This document shows positions 26,201 to 37,547 of a DNA stretch of 64,000 nucleotides, piece after piece. The position numbers and the translations under genes were made by a program. The stretch spans positions 2,790,001 to 2,854,000 of the forward strand of contig QEYB01001046.1 in assembly GCA_017562135.1 (NCBI GenBank), read 5' to 3'. The notes under the pieces are model-generated. The model saw only the letters and a program-made list of their open reading frames with translations. It searched no databases and had not been told where the DNA came from. Within the stretch, counting starts at the first letter, position 1, and each line of letters begins with the position of its first letter. This DNA comes from Dipylidium caninum (lineage: Eukaryota > Platyhelminthes > Cestoda > Cyclophyllidea > Dipylidiidae).

Positions 26201-28742
26201 CGAGGACCATTTGCGCAGTTCCAGGCCTTTGGCCACTGATCGGTGTTGCGCGTCGTAGGAGCTGTGCTCGCGATGAGTGGGCAGTGAGTCTCATCGCCGC
26301 CAATTTGTTGTCCCGACTGTAGAACAGTTAGCACCGATGAACTATCAACACATGCAGATAGTCCCCAAAGGAGCTAAGGAGAGCAATCTCGCACTACTCC
26401 TTCCTCGCTCTGGTTATTTAACTTCTACATTTTCTCGAAAAGACGAGATAAATTGCTTGCTGATGGATATATCGAGGAAGAAGAATCCCCTCACAACCGG
26501 CACAAGTAGCTCTCGAGCAAATGGCAGGCAAAAAAGACTTCCGAGGAAGCGAGGGGGGGAGAGGCCGTGGAAAAGGGAAGAGGGTCTCGTGCGCCAGCCA
26601 TCGCGACTTGGGCCGACACAGCTTAACCACCGCAGAATATTCTCTCACCGAGACCATGCGAGAGGGAAACGCCCCAAATCACCAACATTAGCGAGTCTCA
26701 GCACGGAGCCAGTGGAGGTGGCGCTGACAGCCCGCGTTAACGCGTTAAAGAGCTGCCTCGATTTTTATCACCCGATGAGGCCCCGGCTGGGACAGCAGTC
26801 ATTCCCGCCCCTCCAAGCACTTCGTGCTCCCCTGGAAGTCACCCACCAAAAAGGGACACTTCGAATTTCCATAAACTTGTTTGGTGCTTGTTTTTGGCGG
26901 ATAAAAGGTGAAAGAATAGCTCGGAAACACCGATTAAAGTTGTGGCACCAATTTCTTCTTCCTTTTCCACCCTCTTCTCCTCCTCCACAGCCAAGCACAC
27001 AAAACGGGCATCCTTTCTGGCGTTCATTGGCGGGAAAAAGGAATGGTTATTCCTTAATGGCCTGCAAAAGGACAGTGAAATGAAAACAGCATTTTAGATA
27101 AATTCATTTTACCCGAAAACGTTTTTTTGCTTTCGTGACGGAAATGCTTTCAATATTTATTTGTACAATTTGGCAAGACACAGAAGTCTAATCTGTGGGG
27201 AATTTAGGTCCAAGTTATTGTCACATTTTGAAATTTACGACCTCCCTTTTTTGACAACTAAGGATGGTCCCTTCCCCACGCAGGGGGCCGGGAGGGTGGG
27301 CGTTGAAGCTCCTCGAACTGGCGTTTTTGACCGAGTCCGCTGGACTCAGGGCTGTCCGCCTGAGTCGCCCGCAATCGGCGTGAGGAGGGCGACGCTAAGA
27401 CAAGACGGTCTGAGGTCCACTGCCCTGCACCAGACCCTACCTAACGCCGCCTGCCTGTCGTCTGCCTCCCCCAAGAGGTTAACGTGCTACTATTAAAGTT
27501 AATAGTAGGAGGTCACAGCGAGCAATGAATATTTAATGATGGGAGATTTGAGGTACGATTTTCAATTTTATTTTGTATGACTAGTCCCAATCCCATTCCA
27601 GAGACTGAAATACGTGCGACATCACATGATCCAAGAGGAGGTGAAAGGAAAGGAAGAACTTTCACGTCAGCATTCGTCATACTGGCGAATCGAGAGTCCG
27701 CTTTTTGGACTTGGAGGAGTTGGGCATTTGTTGAGTGCATTCCTTACTGTTATTGAAGCAGTTTTTCACAACTCACAAGGAAGTACATTGCGACTTTTTT
27801 GCTTGCGTAGGACATTTTGGACTTTCTTACCTCAACATCCTTGACTCGTTGAGACTTCTGAACTTCGAAATACCCCGGATTCTCAATTTCCATTATGGTT
27901 GGGTCTTCTTGAGGTTTCCTTAAAAAAAAGCCTCTGCTGCCATGACTTATAATAGCAAGACTGAAGAAGTTAGTGACGTTTCGATGATTGCTTCAAAGCT
28001 TGCATAGGCAAGCCGCTTTCTGTGAATTATGTTACGTTGCCTAGAGCTCCTACTGGGCACTGTCTCCATGCCCGATATATTCATAACCCTCTTAGCGCAT
28101 TGTCCTCACCGTTCTCCACGGACTTTGTGCCGCCCGGTCTGTGCGTCCGCTACAAACAAAAATCTCCAGAACGTCTCTCCCATGTCTGAGATTCCGGTAG
28201 CTCTTATAAATTCCCTCTCTTCCTGAACTCGCGCAGTGCGACACTGCAGTTTCAACGGAGGTTGGGGAGAATTTAGTTGTTCTCACCGACTCTCAGTTGG
28301 GCTGTGTGACTTGATCTCTATCGCAAGCAAATGCTCCACTGAGTATACGAAGAGGAAGCCAGACCTAAGTGAGGTGATAGACAGGGTTGAATCGCATTGT
28401 ATAACGTCATCCCTCCCTCTTCCACGCGAACAGACCGAGGACCGAACGGCAGGAAAGAGGAACAGCCTGACAGACAGGGATTCTGGGAACGGAGATAGTC
28501 TAGACGTCGGCTCATGTCTTCTGGCTTTCCCACCGACTCTGGAGGCTCCAAGATGTACCACACCCTGTTTCAAGCAACTCCAAAACCAACACCTCCATCA
28601 ACACCAACCTCAACCACCGCCTCCGACGCCATTTTTCCTCTCCAGTGAGACGCAACAGGAGCCCCACCAATTCTTTGTGCCGCCTTCGCCCAAGGAGACT
28701 ATGGATGCCAACGGTGCACCCTTAACTTCTACATTCGTGTAA
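5789..28742 (+). CDS. protocadherin-like cell-adhesion receptor (whole gene model)
   Basis: A non-clustered, delta-type protocadherin: a single-pass membrane protein for calcium-dependent adhesion. Coding pieces are 5789-8203 (with an unresolved frame break near 7717-7853), 16214-16829, 20843-21137 and 28328-28742. Splice phases agree throughout: phase 0 at 8203/16214, phase 1 at 16829/20843, phase 2 at 21137/28328, then a stop at 28740-28742. The model gives seven extracellular cadherin repeats, one membrane helix and a cytoplasmic tail of about 325 residues. Total length is about 1,250 residues, normal for delta-protocadherins. The tail carries a D-S-G-x-G-D-S motif like those in vertebrate protocadherin tails and ends in a class I PDZ ligand (T-F-V). 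The initiator ATG is not resolved. Joining the 3' exons rests on phase and motif evidence; additional exons inside the long introns cannot be excluded. Confidence 0.8.
8872..8931 (+). repeat. purine (GGGA/GGGGA) tract
   Basis: About 60 nearly pure G/A bases in imperfect GGGA and GGGGA units on the plus strand. Such mirror-like homopurine runs can form triplexes or G-quadruplexes. Intronic position; no function is implied by the sequence alone. Confidence 0.75.
13589..13611 (+). promoter_or_regulatory. G-rich / GC-box cluster
   Basis: Runs of six, four and six G separated by single C or CGC, matching overlapping GGGCGG-type GC boxes and having G-quadruplex potential. It stands alone inside the long protocadherin intron, so it could be an intronic promoter or enhancer element or simply composition. 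Confidence 0.35.
16214..16829 (+). CDS. protocadherin exon: repeat 7, membrane helix, proximal tail
   Basis: Starts after a long pyrimidine tract and AAG acceptor. It begins IVASDPDAAENASLVYRI, completing the seventh cadherin repeat (ending at VHVDD near 16444), followed by a Gly/Ser-rich juxtamembrane linker. A single hydrophobic helix (LYIIAAIIVASFVIS onwards, about 16553-16633) is followed by VVRRARS stop-transfer basics. The proximal tail has a Gly-rich run and LGNGYLKPLPLS. The exon ends at GAAGAAG followed by GTGAGT, in phase 1. The longer open frame past 16829 is intron read-through. Confidence 0.9.
16830..20842 (+). other. protocadherin intron, about 4.0 kb
   Basis: Perfect GTGAGT donor; acceptor ends TTGCAG. 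No exon-like frame recognised inside. Confidence 0.75.
20843..21137 (+). CDS. protocadherin cytoplasmic exon
   Basis: Acceptor CATTGCAG, joined in phase 1 so that the split codon reads Asp followed by LSEANFSYLTPQPSNGG. It is Ser/Pro/Ala-rich and low in hydrophobics, as expected for a disordered receptor tail. Unspliced, the frame meets TAG at 21136-21138, but that G is the first base of a consensus GTGAGT donor. The exon therefore most likely ends in phase 2 with TA, and the codon is completed as TAC (Tyr) by the exon at 28328. Reading through would give a short-tail isoform ending SSALRS. Confidence 0.75.
26337..27083 (+). other. unassigned long open reading frame in intron
   Basis: A 248-codon open frame from ATG (MNYQHMQIV), with the frame open a further 20 codons upstream. 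The product would be rich in Arg, Lys, Pro and Ser, with no membrane segment, signal peptide or recognised domain. No flanking consensus splice sites stand out. It lies on the sense strand of the protocadherin intron. It may be a chance open frame, a skipped exon or a nested gene; no function is proposed. Confidence 0.15.
27487..27508. repeat. perfect inverted repeat (9-bp stem, 4-base loop)
   Basis: CTACTATTA and its exact complement TAATAGTAG are separated by AAGT. The hairpin is AT-rich and intronic. Confidence 0.8.
28328..28742 (+). CDS. protocadherin terminal cytoplasmic exon
   Basis: Open to a TAA at 28740-28742. Entering in phase 2 after CGCAAG completes the Tyr codon left by the exon at 20843-21137 and continues KCSTEYTKRKPDLSE. 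The segment has a Ser/Thr/Arg-rich stretch with LTDRDSGNGDSLDVG, matching the D-S-G-x-G-D-S signature seen in protocadherin tails. It is followed by a Gln/His/Pro-rich run (HQHQPQPPPPTP) and the C-terminus APLTSTFV. T-F-V is a class I PDZ-binding ligand, suggesting scaffold attachment. The terminal position, phase match and motif together argue that this is the last coding exon. It is the only part of the model not overlapping a membrane or cadherin domain, so confidence is moderate. Confidence 0.68.
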
Positions 28743-29636
28743 CGCATTCCAGGGCACGCCATGGCCCTTCTCCACCCTTCCTATTTCATCTCCTCGTGCT
28801 CTCGCGTGTGTCGAGCTGTTCTCTAGGGTGTACAGACGGTGTGATCTACCTAATCTTGCATTTACCTGTCCCCACTCTCTTCCTCTTCTCCCCACCCCCC
28901 CCCTCCCCCTGTACCCAGCATCACCCTCCCTCCTTGTCATTCGCGTACGGAGGGAAAAAGGAAAATTAATCTCAAAAATTGTCCTTACAATTGCCCAATT
29001 TAATCATGCCTTGCAATCTGCCATTAAAGGGCATAAAGCAGGGAGGGAATTAAATCTCGATCTCTTCGGCTAAGAGGAGAGGCTTAGAGTATTCGCTTTC
29101 TCTTAATGAAAGTGACTGCTCCGCCACGAGTCACTTTGACATAGTCGCTGGTGGTGTGACCTTTTCTTGACGGTTAACGACTAATGGCGGCGGAAAATGT
29201 GTGTAAGGTGGATTGCGGGTAAGCAAACACTCTGGAGGGTCTAAGATATTTCAGACACTTGCTCCGCGGAAGAATCGAGACTACACACGCTGCAAATGCG
29301 AAAGAAATAGTTTCACTCAACTCTGTTGTCAACGACTTGTCATGCCGCTAAAAGCTACTTGTCTCTGGCGTTAGGGCTTTCAGCACTTTCAGACCACCCT
29401 CTTCCCCTTAAATTGTTGTAGCGCTCAGATATCCCAGTAGCCTCCGGTCCGAAATAAGTAATGGCGCCTAAGGTGTAGGAGAACCGGCACTTCTAAACCG
29501 GTTCCGTTCGTTGAAAAACTTGTTAACATACTCCAGCACAATCGGAGAGCCCTAAAGTTGCTTCCATGCTATGCCCGTTTCACACCGGCGACGGCCCTGC
29601 CAGGTTTATGTTGGTTTACACCTACCAGTGTCCCAT

Positions 29637-29702
29637 AACTTACTTTCTAAAAAAAGTAAGAGCAAGAAAACTTACTTTCTAAAAAAAGTAAGAGCAAGAA
29701 AA
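29637..29702. repeat. tandem 32-bp direct duplication with internal palindrome
   Basis: Two identical 32-bp units (29639-29670 and 29671-29702), each containing CTTACTTTCT, an A run and AGTAAG. CTTACT and AGTAAG form an inverted pair within each unit. The two copies show no differences, so the duplication is recent or conserved. Confidence 0.9.
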
Positions 29703-31286
29703 CCTCTAAAATATCAGCGTCTGATTACAGCACAGGCTACTGTCTCCAGGTTGTTGACAGGCAAAGCCGTAATCCCACCCACGTGAATTGGAACCGAAGA
29801 AACCCTTTGGGGAGTAAGATGGCTCTCTGAATATGGCGGAAGCAGCATACATTATGAGGATTCGCGACTTGGACTCACCTCGGGTCTGCAAGACACTATT
29901 TGCGATGGTCCTTGCTGAACAGGTTGGCGTTCGCTTCGTGAAGAGCAGCTATTTCTTCTCGAAGGGTTGCATTCTCCTCCGACACCCGGACAATTCATCT
30001 CGAAAATCCTCCAACTTCCATAGGCATCTTCAGGTCAAGGTATTCTCTTCTTTTCGGAGTAATCGCAGAGAAATGCAGGACCACCGCAAACTTTCCCACT
30101 CTATTTATTGCCCGTTTCACTCACTAAAGTAGGTGACCACGAGAATCCCCATTGTTTTTGGACCGACGAAGTCCTGTAGGACCTTCTCTAACTGCATCCC
30201 AGTCCACTTTCGAAGATGGGAGGAAAGGCATTAGATGTATTAAATACCAAGCAAAGACAATATCTGACGGGTTTCCTGTGCCCACACTAAGGGCTGCCAA
30301 AAGCAGGTTTTAAAAGGGGGAATCTCCTCGGACGAGATTATTGCCATCTTCCGCATCTCCCGCATCGGTCTAGAACGACTCGACTCCGGTGTTCGAGACA
30401 TGGCTTTTTAATGGTGTAACTTTGATTAACATCATCTGAGAGGTTTCAACAAGCTCCTAATGGGTGACGTTGATGCGGTAGAATAAACAGACCTCGTCTC
30501 CTGTCTCGGGTGCTCAAGGCGGCTGGGCCTTGGTTCTCCGATTTTTTCATCCTGCATTCAACAGACAAAGGCGAGTGGGAGTTGTTTTTTTATAACACGG
30601 CCGTATTTTAGTCCTCCCTTCCTCTAGAATGCTTACGGACCGCAATGACCTCTGGAGGGAGAATGACTTGTAGGAGAAACGAGCAACCACGATACCGGGG
30701 CAGTCAACCGAACCAAAAGAGTTGAAACCAGATACTTACTTTAGCAAGAGGCATTTTAGGTAAAGATTTTTTAGTGTCATTACTGTAAGTTGGTCTCTAA
30801 AGCCAGAGCAGGAAAGCGCAAATGACACCAAAGTGTCAAGCTATTGTGAAAGACTATCTTTATGACTGATAAACTTCGAGCACCATTTATCCTTGTACAG
30901 CCACTGGCTAAGAATACTGCGGGGGCGAATGGCTACCACGGAGGGGAAGCATCCATGGGACAGCTCTCCGTGACCATCGCCGCGAGGCACCCAAATAACA
31001 CAAGTAGATTCGCCGTGTTACACATGAAGTGCTTGATAAACAGGGCCTCTCCACTGCCTGTTTCCAAGCTACTTTGAGGGGATCGAAGACTTTTACATGT
31101 GCCAACCTATGGCACGGGGAAAAGTAGTCTAAGTGTGCCCCAAGGCTGCGAAGGTCTAGTAAGGTGTGCCAGCAGCGGAACCGTCGTTGGGTGGCCGACA
31201 TGCCGAGAAGGCTACTGTTGATTGGGGCATTCAACGGAGCTTGATACCTTTTTTATGAACAGGGTAGACTCTTACCTGGCAAAGGC

Positions 31287-31303
31287 GAGAGAGAGAGAGA
31301 GAG
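31287..31303. repeat. GA dinucleotide microsatellite
   Basis: About eight GA units, with a further interrupted GGGAGAG stretch to about 31325. Confidence 0.75.
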
Positions 31304-31799
31304 GGAGAGCGCCGGAGAGGGAGAGATGTCGAAATCTACGATTTTGTGTGCATTTTGGAGGAAATTATGCGCATTATTGATGAACGGCGAATGCTCTTTC
31401 CACGTGAATACCCCTCCAGTCCCTAGGGGAATGGGCAGCGCACAAGATAGCCGTCCTCCTCTCCCCACCGCGTCCCCCCGTCCGATGAATTATTCAGCCC
31501 GACTTTGCGTTGGCTGTTTAAATGGTTTAATCAACTACAGGCAGGCAGGGAAGGCTTCTCAACGGATTTGCGGCGATTAGGTCTGGTCTGAAACACCCAA
31601 CGCCCACTTTGTTCACAGTCGCAAAGCGTGTCGGGCAGGCGTGTTCATCTGGCATTTGTTGTCGCGACAGTTTGACCACTTGAATTATTCGTCTCTGCAT
31701 TCTCATTGGTCTTCGCACTAGCACATCCACTTTTGCCTCAACATGTTTACCATTTCAAGCGGTCACTGTTCGACGTGTTACTTGTTCGTGGACTCTACG

Positions 31800-31845
31800 C
31801 ATCATCATCATCATCATCATCATCATCACTACCACCACCACTTAC
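31800..31845. repeat. CAT trinucleotide microsatellite followed by ACC units
   Basis: Nine or more uninterrupted CAT (ATC) units followed by several ACC units. A short frame that reads poly-Ser here is a by-product of the repeat and not a gene. Confidence 0.9.
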
Positions 31846-34800
31846 CGCAACACTAACAGGGGCTTCCCCTCAACATGTCCCGCAGCTATTTTTGTCCTCT
31901 CTGGTACCTTATCAGACAAGAGAAAAAGGCCAATTTTTGCAGTAAAAATTTGCGTTGCACACATTCATCCAATAAAAGTTTTCTTCAGTTGTAGACAGAC
32001 GCCTTGATGAATTCAACGTCCCCTGGTTTTCATTATTAACACGTAGATGGTATCTTTACGATGTCTGAATTGTCTACTCACCTTGTACTTCGGGCAACGC
32101 CCTCCTCACAAGGGCAATGCGCAGTCTCCCACACTCTCCTGATTCATCACAGTCCAAGTAAAACCGGTGGTATTAGGTGAGGCCTCATTTCATTGCTGTG
32201 CTTCCCAATCTCAGGCGACAGGCTTGGGGAAAAGCGGTAGTCAACAACAACTGACGCTGCACACAGCAGGTTGAGGTGAAATAAAAAGTGTTAACTAAAA
32301 ATCCCACTCCGTTCAATCTAGTTACTTAGGTGGGTTAAGTACAAGAGGTTGTATGCAGGTGGATGTGATGATGCCTCTCCTACCCCCGTGCTTTTTGGGA
32401 CTAGGAAAACAGCCTGAGACAATGACCGGAATCTATTTATTTATAAGACATTTGATTGGCCCTTAACTCATAGCCACTTTCCCCTGGTGGAGGTGTCGTT
32501 CTCGTGATAGCCACTGTTTTCATGATGGGCATACTTTTACGGCCCGTTTGCACTCTTGTCAAAGGTCACAGGATTAATTTGGATTCCAGACGCGCAGCAA
32601 TGGCGCATAAAAGTGTCAGTGAGCTTTGTGGCACCCACGCGTCGTGGAGGGCCTGTATTCCCCGCCTGCGCCCCAGGGCCCACGGTGGGCATCAATCACG
32701 CCCGCAGGACCTCCCCTCGCCCCGAGCCGAGCGTCTTGCAGTGGTGCGCGCTGACAACACCTATTCGCTAAATTCCTGAGCCCCACTTTTAGCTAAGGCC
32801 CCGGTGGCAGACAACGTGGCTCCATCGTTGAACGCCTGGGGGAAAGAAGGAGAAAGTGGGGAAATATTGTCTAGTAGCTGCAGTACAAACAAAACGAGCA
32901 ATAATTCGTCACAAATTTTCTTATAAAGTTTATTGACTTTACGTCTTCAGTGGACTTTGATTTGTGTGCCGCTCTTCTGCGGTGATCATTGTCACGCATC
33001 CGTAGAACTGCACCACCGCTTGGGAGTGACGGTAAGGTGTGCTGAAACCTGCACCGGAGGAGCACTTTTAAGCATTGCCCCAAAGTGCCAGTCGTCTTTT
33101 TTTCTATCAGCCGATGCTGTGCAGGCAGGGAATCTTTGCGGCGACGGGCTTTTCCCGAGTAATTCTGTTCCCCTTCGTGCGTACCCAGCTACTTTTCAAA
33201 GCACCACAATGATGTAAATGCCAAGTGAACCTCTCTAGGAGGCTTACTGACAACTTGACCAAACGCCTGTCAAATGAAGGGCGCCCAAGGTAGATTCCTA
33301 TTGAAACTACGCTCAAGAGAGCCATTAGACCACAGATCTTGCGTTTTCGGTGTGCACAAAAGCCCACAAGCTACTTTTTCCTGAAGCGGCTGAAATGGAC
33401 AGCGGGGATAACCGAAAGGTGAAATCATTTAGAAGGCAGCATCCGGGATTGGTGCAAATAAGGTCGTGTCCTCGCGTCGGGCTACGGGAAAATCGTCAAA
33501 CATACGGTTTCGTGCCATGTTGCACCGTTCAAGCAATGCACCTCGGTAGGACGCCCTGGTACTGACGCGTCAGCTTTGCCAACAAGTCGTCACTGCCATG
33601 GCGAGCACCAGAACCGCGTGAAAATGCTCGCCATCACGTGAGCGATGTGCAAACCTCCACCGGATGTGGACACACGGGCGACTGGTACAGCGGCAATTGA
33701 GTAGCGCGGTTTTCGTACAGCGAGCAATAGAAGCGAACCCGTTGTGGGTGTCTTCCGCCGAAGCCCCTAGCACTGGTGCACCAATCGTAAATTATTGGCA
33801 CGATGTGCATGGACGTCCTTGGGAGATTTGCCGTCCCACCTGGTCGGCATTACTAAAGTTGGCACCTAATTTTGCCATTCATCAGTGATAACCCAACTCA
33901 AATTAGTTTCCGCATATGAAATAAGTGACGCCGCAAAGTGGTGTCTGCGGCTCGGCACTCTCAGGCCTCGTTGGCACTGGAAGCGTTATTGGCATGAGGG
34001 ACTTGTGACGAGGCAGAATGTGGGTGCAACAATTCGAATTTATTACACACCCACCGTCTGTGTTGTTGCTAACTTTGGCGCTAGGAGGAGTGCAACCACT
34101 GGACGCCGGTTGCCTTCTCCTCTGCCTCGGAGTGGAAACGCCCCATTGTGTCAGCAAGTCACGTCCTGATATGAGGGACTGGGCTCCATTTGCACGCCCC
34201 AGTAAATGTTATTCGGCCACTACAGTCCATTTAGCCTCGTGTCCTACGCATTACATCCCCCATTCGTCTATCAAACAACATGGTTGTAAATGAAATTGGA
34301 TAAGATTCAACCTTTAACTCAATGCACAGCCGTTAATATTCCCGTATTTAGGTATAACTGATTTCACGCGGTCGGAGTGTTAAGCAGTACTATAAATACA
34401 AGACAAATATTTTCTGACCTCTTGCAGGCATAAACATTTCTTTAAACTTAAGCTGACCGTCAAAGAGAAGTACTTTACGGCCGGGTTGTTTGTTTCAATC
34501 TATGTTGTCCAATAAGGTAGGCGCTTCAGTATTTGTCCAGTTTAGTGTGCAAGTTAGAAGTGAATTAGCATGAAGGAAGGGGGTGGAGGTTTTGGCTCTT
34601 AGCTATCAGGCCCTTCGCTTATCAATTGTATCCTCCTCTACTTCAAAAGCTGCTTCACCTTCACTCGGTTGATCCATTACAATTTAGGGGTACGAGATGC
34701 TACGAAGTACACTAGTCGGAATATGAAGTCGCCAGGCCCCCAAGGAATGTCGTCCAAAATCTTTTAACAGGGCGTAGCGATGGAGACGCTCATTAGGGGA

Positions 34801-37547
34801 GCGCTGGTCAGTCACTGCCATCCATCGAGACACCACTCCGACCGCAGTATGTAATCTTATAAAGCCACTCTGTTTCCCCCTTTCTCATGGCAGTATGGAA
34901 ATATACAAACACCCAAAGCGGGAAAAATATATGTTGAGTCAGGAATTTTGAAGAGCTATCCTTCAATCTGGAAGACCGCTCGCTTTCGCACCTGTGATTT
35001 CATTTGATCCAGGTCGAATAGATCGTGGGGGCGAAATGCCTGTTCAGAACTCCTAAATAACAGCGGGGAGTACCGCCACGGTGTCCGCACTCTCCTCCTA
35101 CTGTCCCATCAAGTCACCAGGGGCATTCCATAGTTAGTATAAGCAGACTGCGAGTCAGATTCCAGAGATGCGAATACCACCAGTGGTAGGCAATGGCAAG
35201 ATATTATTGTGGCATTTGAATCACCCCACCGCCACATCCTGCATCCCCCGTTGAAAGCTCCGTTTTCCATATACCTGTCGTGACGTGAACAATTAAACGT
35301 GCGTCTAAAGCGAGGTCAAGGCCAACGGTTTGGATCATGTAATTCCGTCATGCAATTATCATTCCGTCTACCCTGTGTGTAAAGTCACAAAACTAATAGA
35401 TTCATGGTGCCTGTGTCCGTCGCGAAAACGGGAGACTCAAGTCAGTATGTTGGTGTATAAGAGGCTCGGGGGTAGAGGCTTCACCTCACAATCGTAGACC
35501 GCAACTGGGGGGACCTGTCAGACATCGTGCTCAGGGCGTGGGATGCGATGCAGAAGACAAGATCTCGCATCTCGAATGAGGGGTTCGTTTGATCTACATG
35601 AATCAGGGAAGTGACACTATGCACAGAAATTTTAGTTTGTCGTAAGGCGAGTTTCTTTTTCTCTAGCAAAGGATGTCAGCTGTAACGATGACTTCAAACC
35701 AATGCAATTTATTTGCTCACTTCTTACCTTTTCTTAACTGTTAGCGATTTAGTGACCTGACCCACCCAACGGAGTACACTCCCTCGCATGCAACTTTGTC
35801 CCCAGCCTCCACAAGCGCTGAATCTGTCGGCTAATAAGAGGTAACATTAGCAAAGGACCTCAATTTTCGCTATCACTGTTCCATCAGGTCAACCCCAATC
35901 ACCAACTAAATCGATTGCTCAATAAAATAGCGCCCCCAATGCAGTTACAAGGGACAAAGGGGACTGCATTGTGGGCAAGTCTTCAAGAGGCTACTGCCAT
36001 GAAACCTAACATCCCAAATGTTATTTCCTCATAACGTCCTCGTCCTGAATGGTCGAGTTGGAGCCTATTCTTGCTCTGATATGTGTACGTTTGCTACATT
36101 AATTCTTTATTTACACAAGGCCACACCGGAACGCCCATCACTACTTCGCGTTAATTCCTGCACTTGTGCAAGACCATCCGCATTTTCACAGGTAAACATC
36201 ATCCAGCCCGGCTCTACACCCTAGAAGAGGTTGCCTCAACCGACCTAACTGAACGACCTCGAGTTCCACCCAAAAAACCGATTGACCACCTTGATAGTCA
36301 TTATGGGCATAGGTAAGCGCCAAACGAGAGCTGTTCCGCGGAAGCCACCCCGCCAGGTGATCACCGCAGTAGAGATTTGGTAACCTTAGGTGAACTTTAG
36401 GGTTAAATAATGGCTCTTAGGTCATGACATTGTAATGGCAGCAATGAAATCCAGTGGTTCACTTGCATAAGGCAGTTGGAACTCGTTCTACTGCAAAATT
36501 TTCAGACATCTCAAACCGCCCTCGGGCTCCGGAAACATACTCGACAGTTACCGCACACTGACGAAGATGGAGTGAAAAATGCCAGGCCAACCTATCCAGA
36601 GAACCGACCGAGGCAAGAACGCACTCAACCACGTCTCGAAAACTATCCAAGTAAAAAGAGACTGAACTCCACAAGCGTGCCAAATTCTCATATCCCCTGG
36701 CTAAACTGAGATGCCAAGTGTCCAAACTGGTTTGACTTTCGAGGAAATTGCCCCAGCACCAAAAGCGTTGTCCCCACTGTTGAGAACTAACATTAGGACT
36801 ATCAAATAACCTAAACCTCCTTTAACAGCAAATAGATTCTGAGGAGTTATGCCCGCAGTACTAGTGACCATTCGTTAGCGCCTTAACCGTCAAACCGACA
36901 TCTGACGTTTCAATAAAGCACGAAAGGCGAGCGAAACTTGGCGTACACCTGAACATACACAAAACGAGACAGTCTGCTGCAATTCACATGAAAGCGGATC
37001 GATAGCATTTAAAGAGCACCTAGCTCACCGGAGTTTAGAAATGAGTCGCCAGTAAGACTAGCGAACTAAGACCATGGTTACGTTGACATCAAGAACGGGA
37101 CGGAAAAACGGATTCAAGCCAACCCAGACCACTAACGTCATAACGGACTGAGAACGGTTCCAGGGCCAAAAAACCCGAAAGGGACCATAAGTACCAAGTT
37201 CACGGCACAGAATATTAAGAACTATTCATATTATCAATGATCGATTAGAAGTTAAACCAAAAAACTACAAGATGCGGATAGACGCCGAAAATATCAGGGT
37301 TGCAAGATAGTGCAGCAATGGGGACCCCTAAAAGGAAAACATTCATTATCCAAAAGAGTTAACCCTACATCGGTCTAATCATGTCTTAAAGGGCAAAAAG
37401 ATCAGTCGCTATTATCAAAGGGAAAAAAGAGTCAATCAAATAACCATTTCAAGTTTAGGCGTCTAAATAGTTGCCTAAAGGTAATAAAAAGGGAGCAGCC
37501 GCACAATGCCAACTAGCAGTGATAAGTGGCAAAAAATGAGAATGGGA

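Larger units (their letters stand above)
21138..28327 (+). other. protocadherin intron, about 7.2 kb
   Basis: GTGAGT donor; the acceptor TCTCTATCGCAAG is pyrimidine-rich. It contains an unusually long open frame (26337-27083) of unknown meaning and a perfect 9-bp hairpin at 27487-27508. No known family was recognised inside. Confidence 0.6.
28743..37547. other. intergenic, no recognisable gene
   Basis: About 8.8 kb between the protocadherin stop and the MGST3 stop. Open frames are short and unlike known families. Recognisable content is a tandem 32-bp duplication, a GA microsatellite and a CAT microsatellite. Base composition changes within it from GC-richer (left) to AT-rich and plus-strand A-rich (from about 34.8 kb). 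Confidence 0.5.

Noticed and set aside
28363..28742. Alternative terminal protocadherin exon starting at AG 28361-28362, which would also begin Asp-Leu-Ser-Glu like the exon at 20843
   Set aside because: The phase fits but there is no pyrimidine tract. The acceptor at 28327 has one and matches the phase-2 end at 21137, so the shared four residues are probably coincidence.
31706..31945. 79-codon poly-Ser protein
   Set aside because: Translation of the CAT microsatellite.
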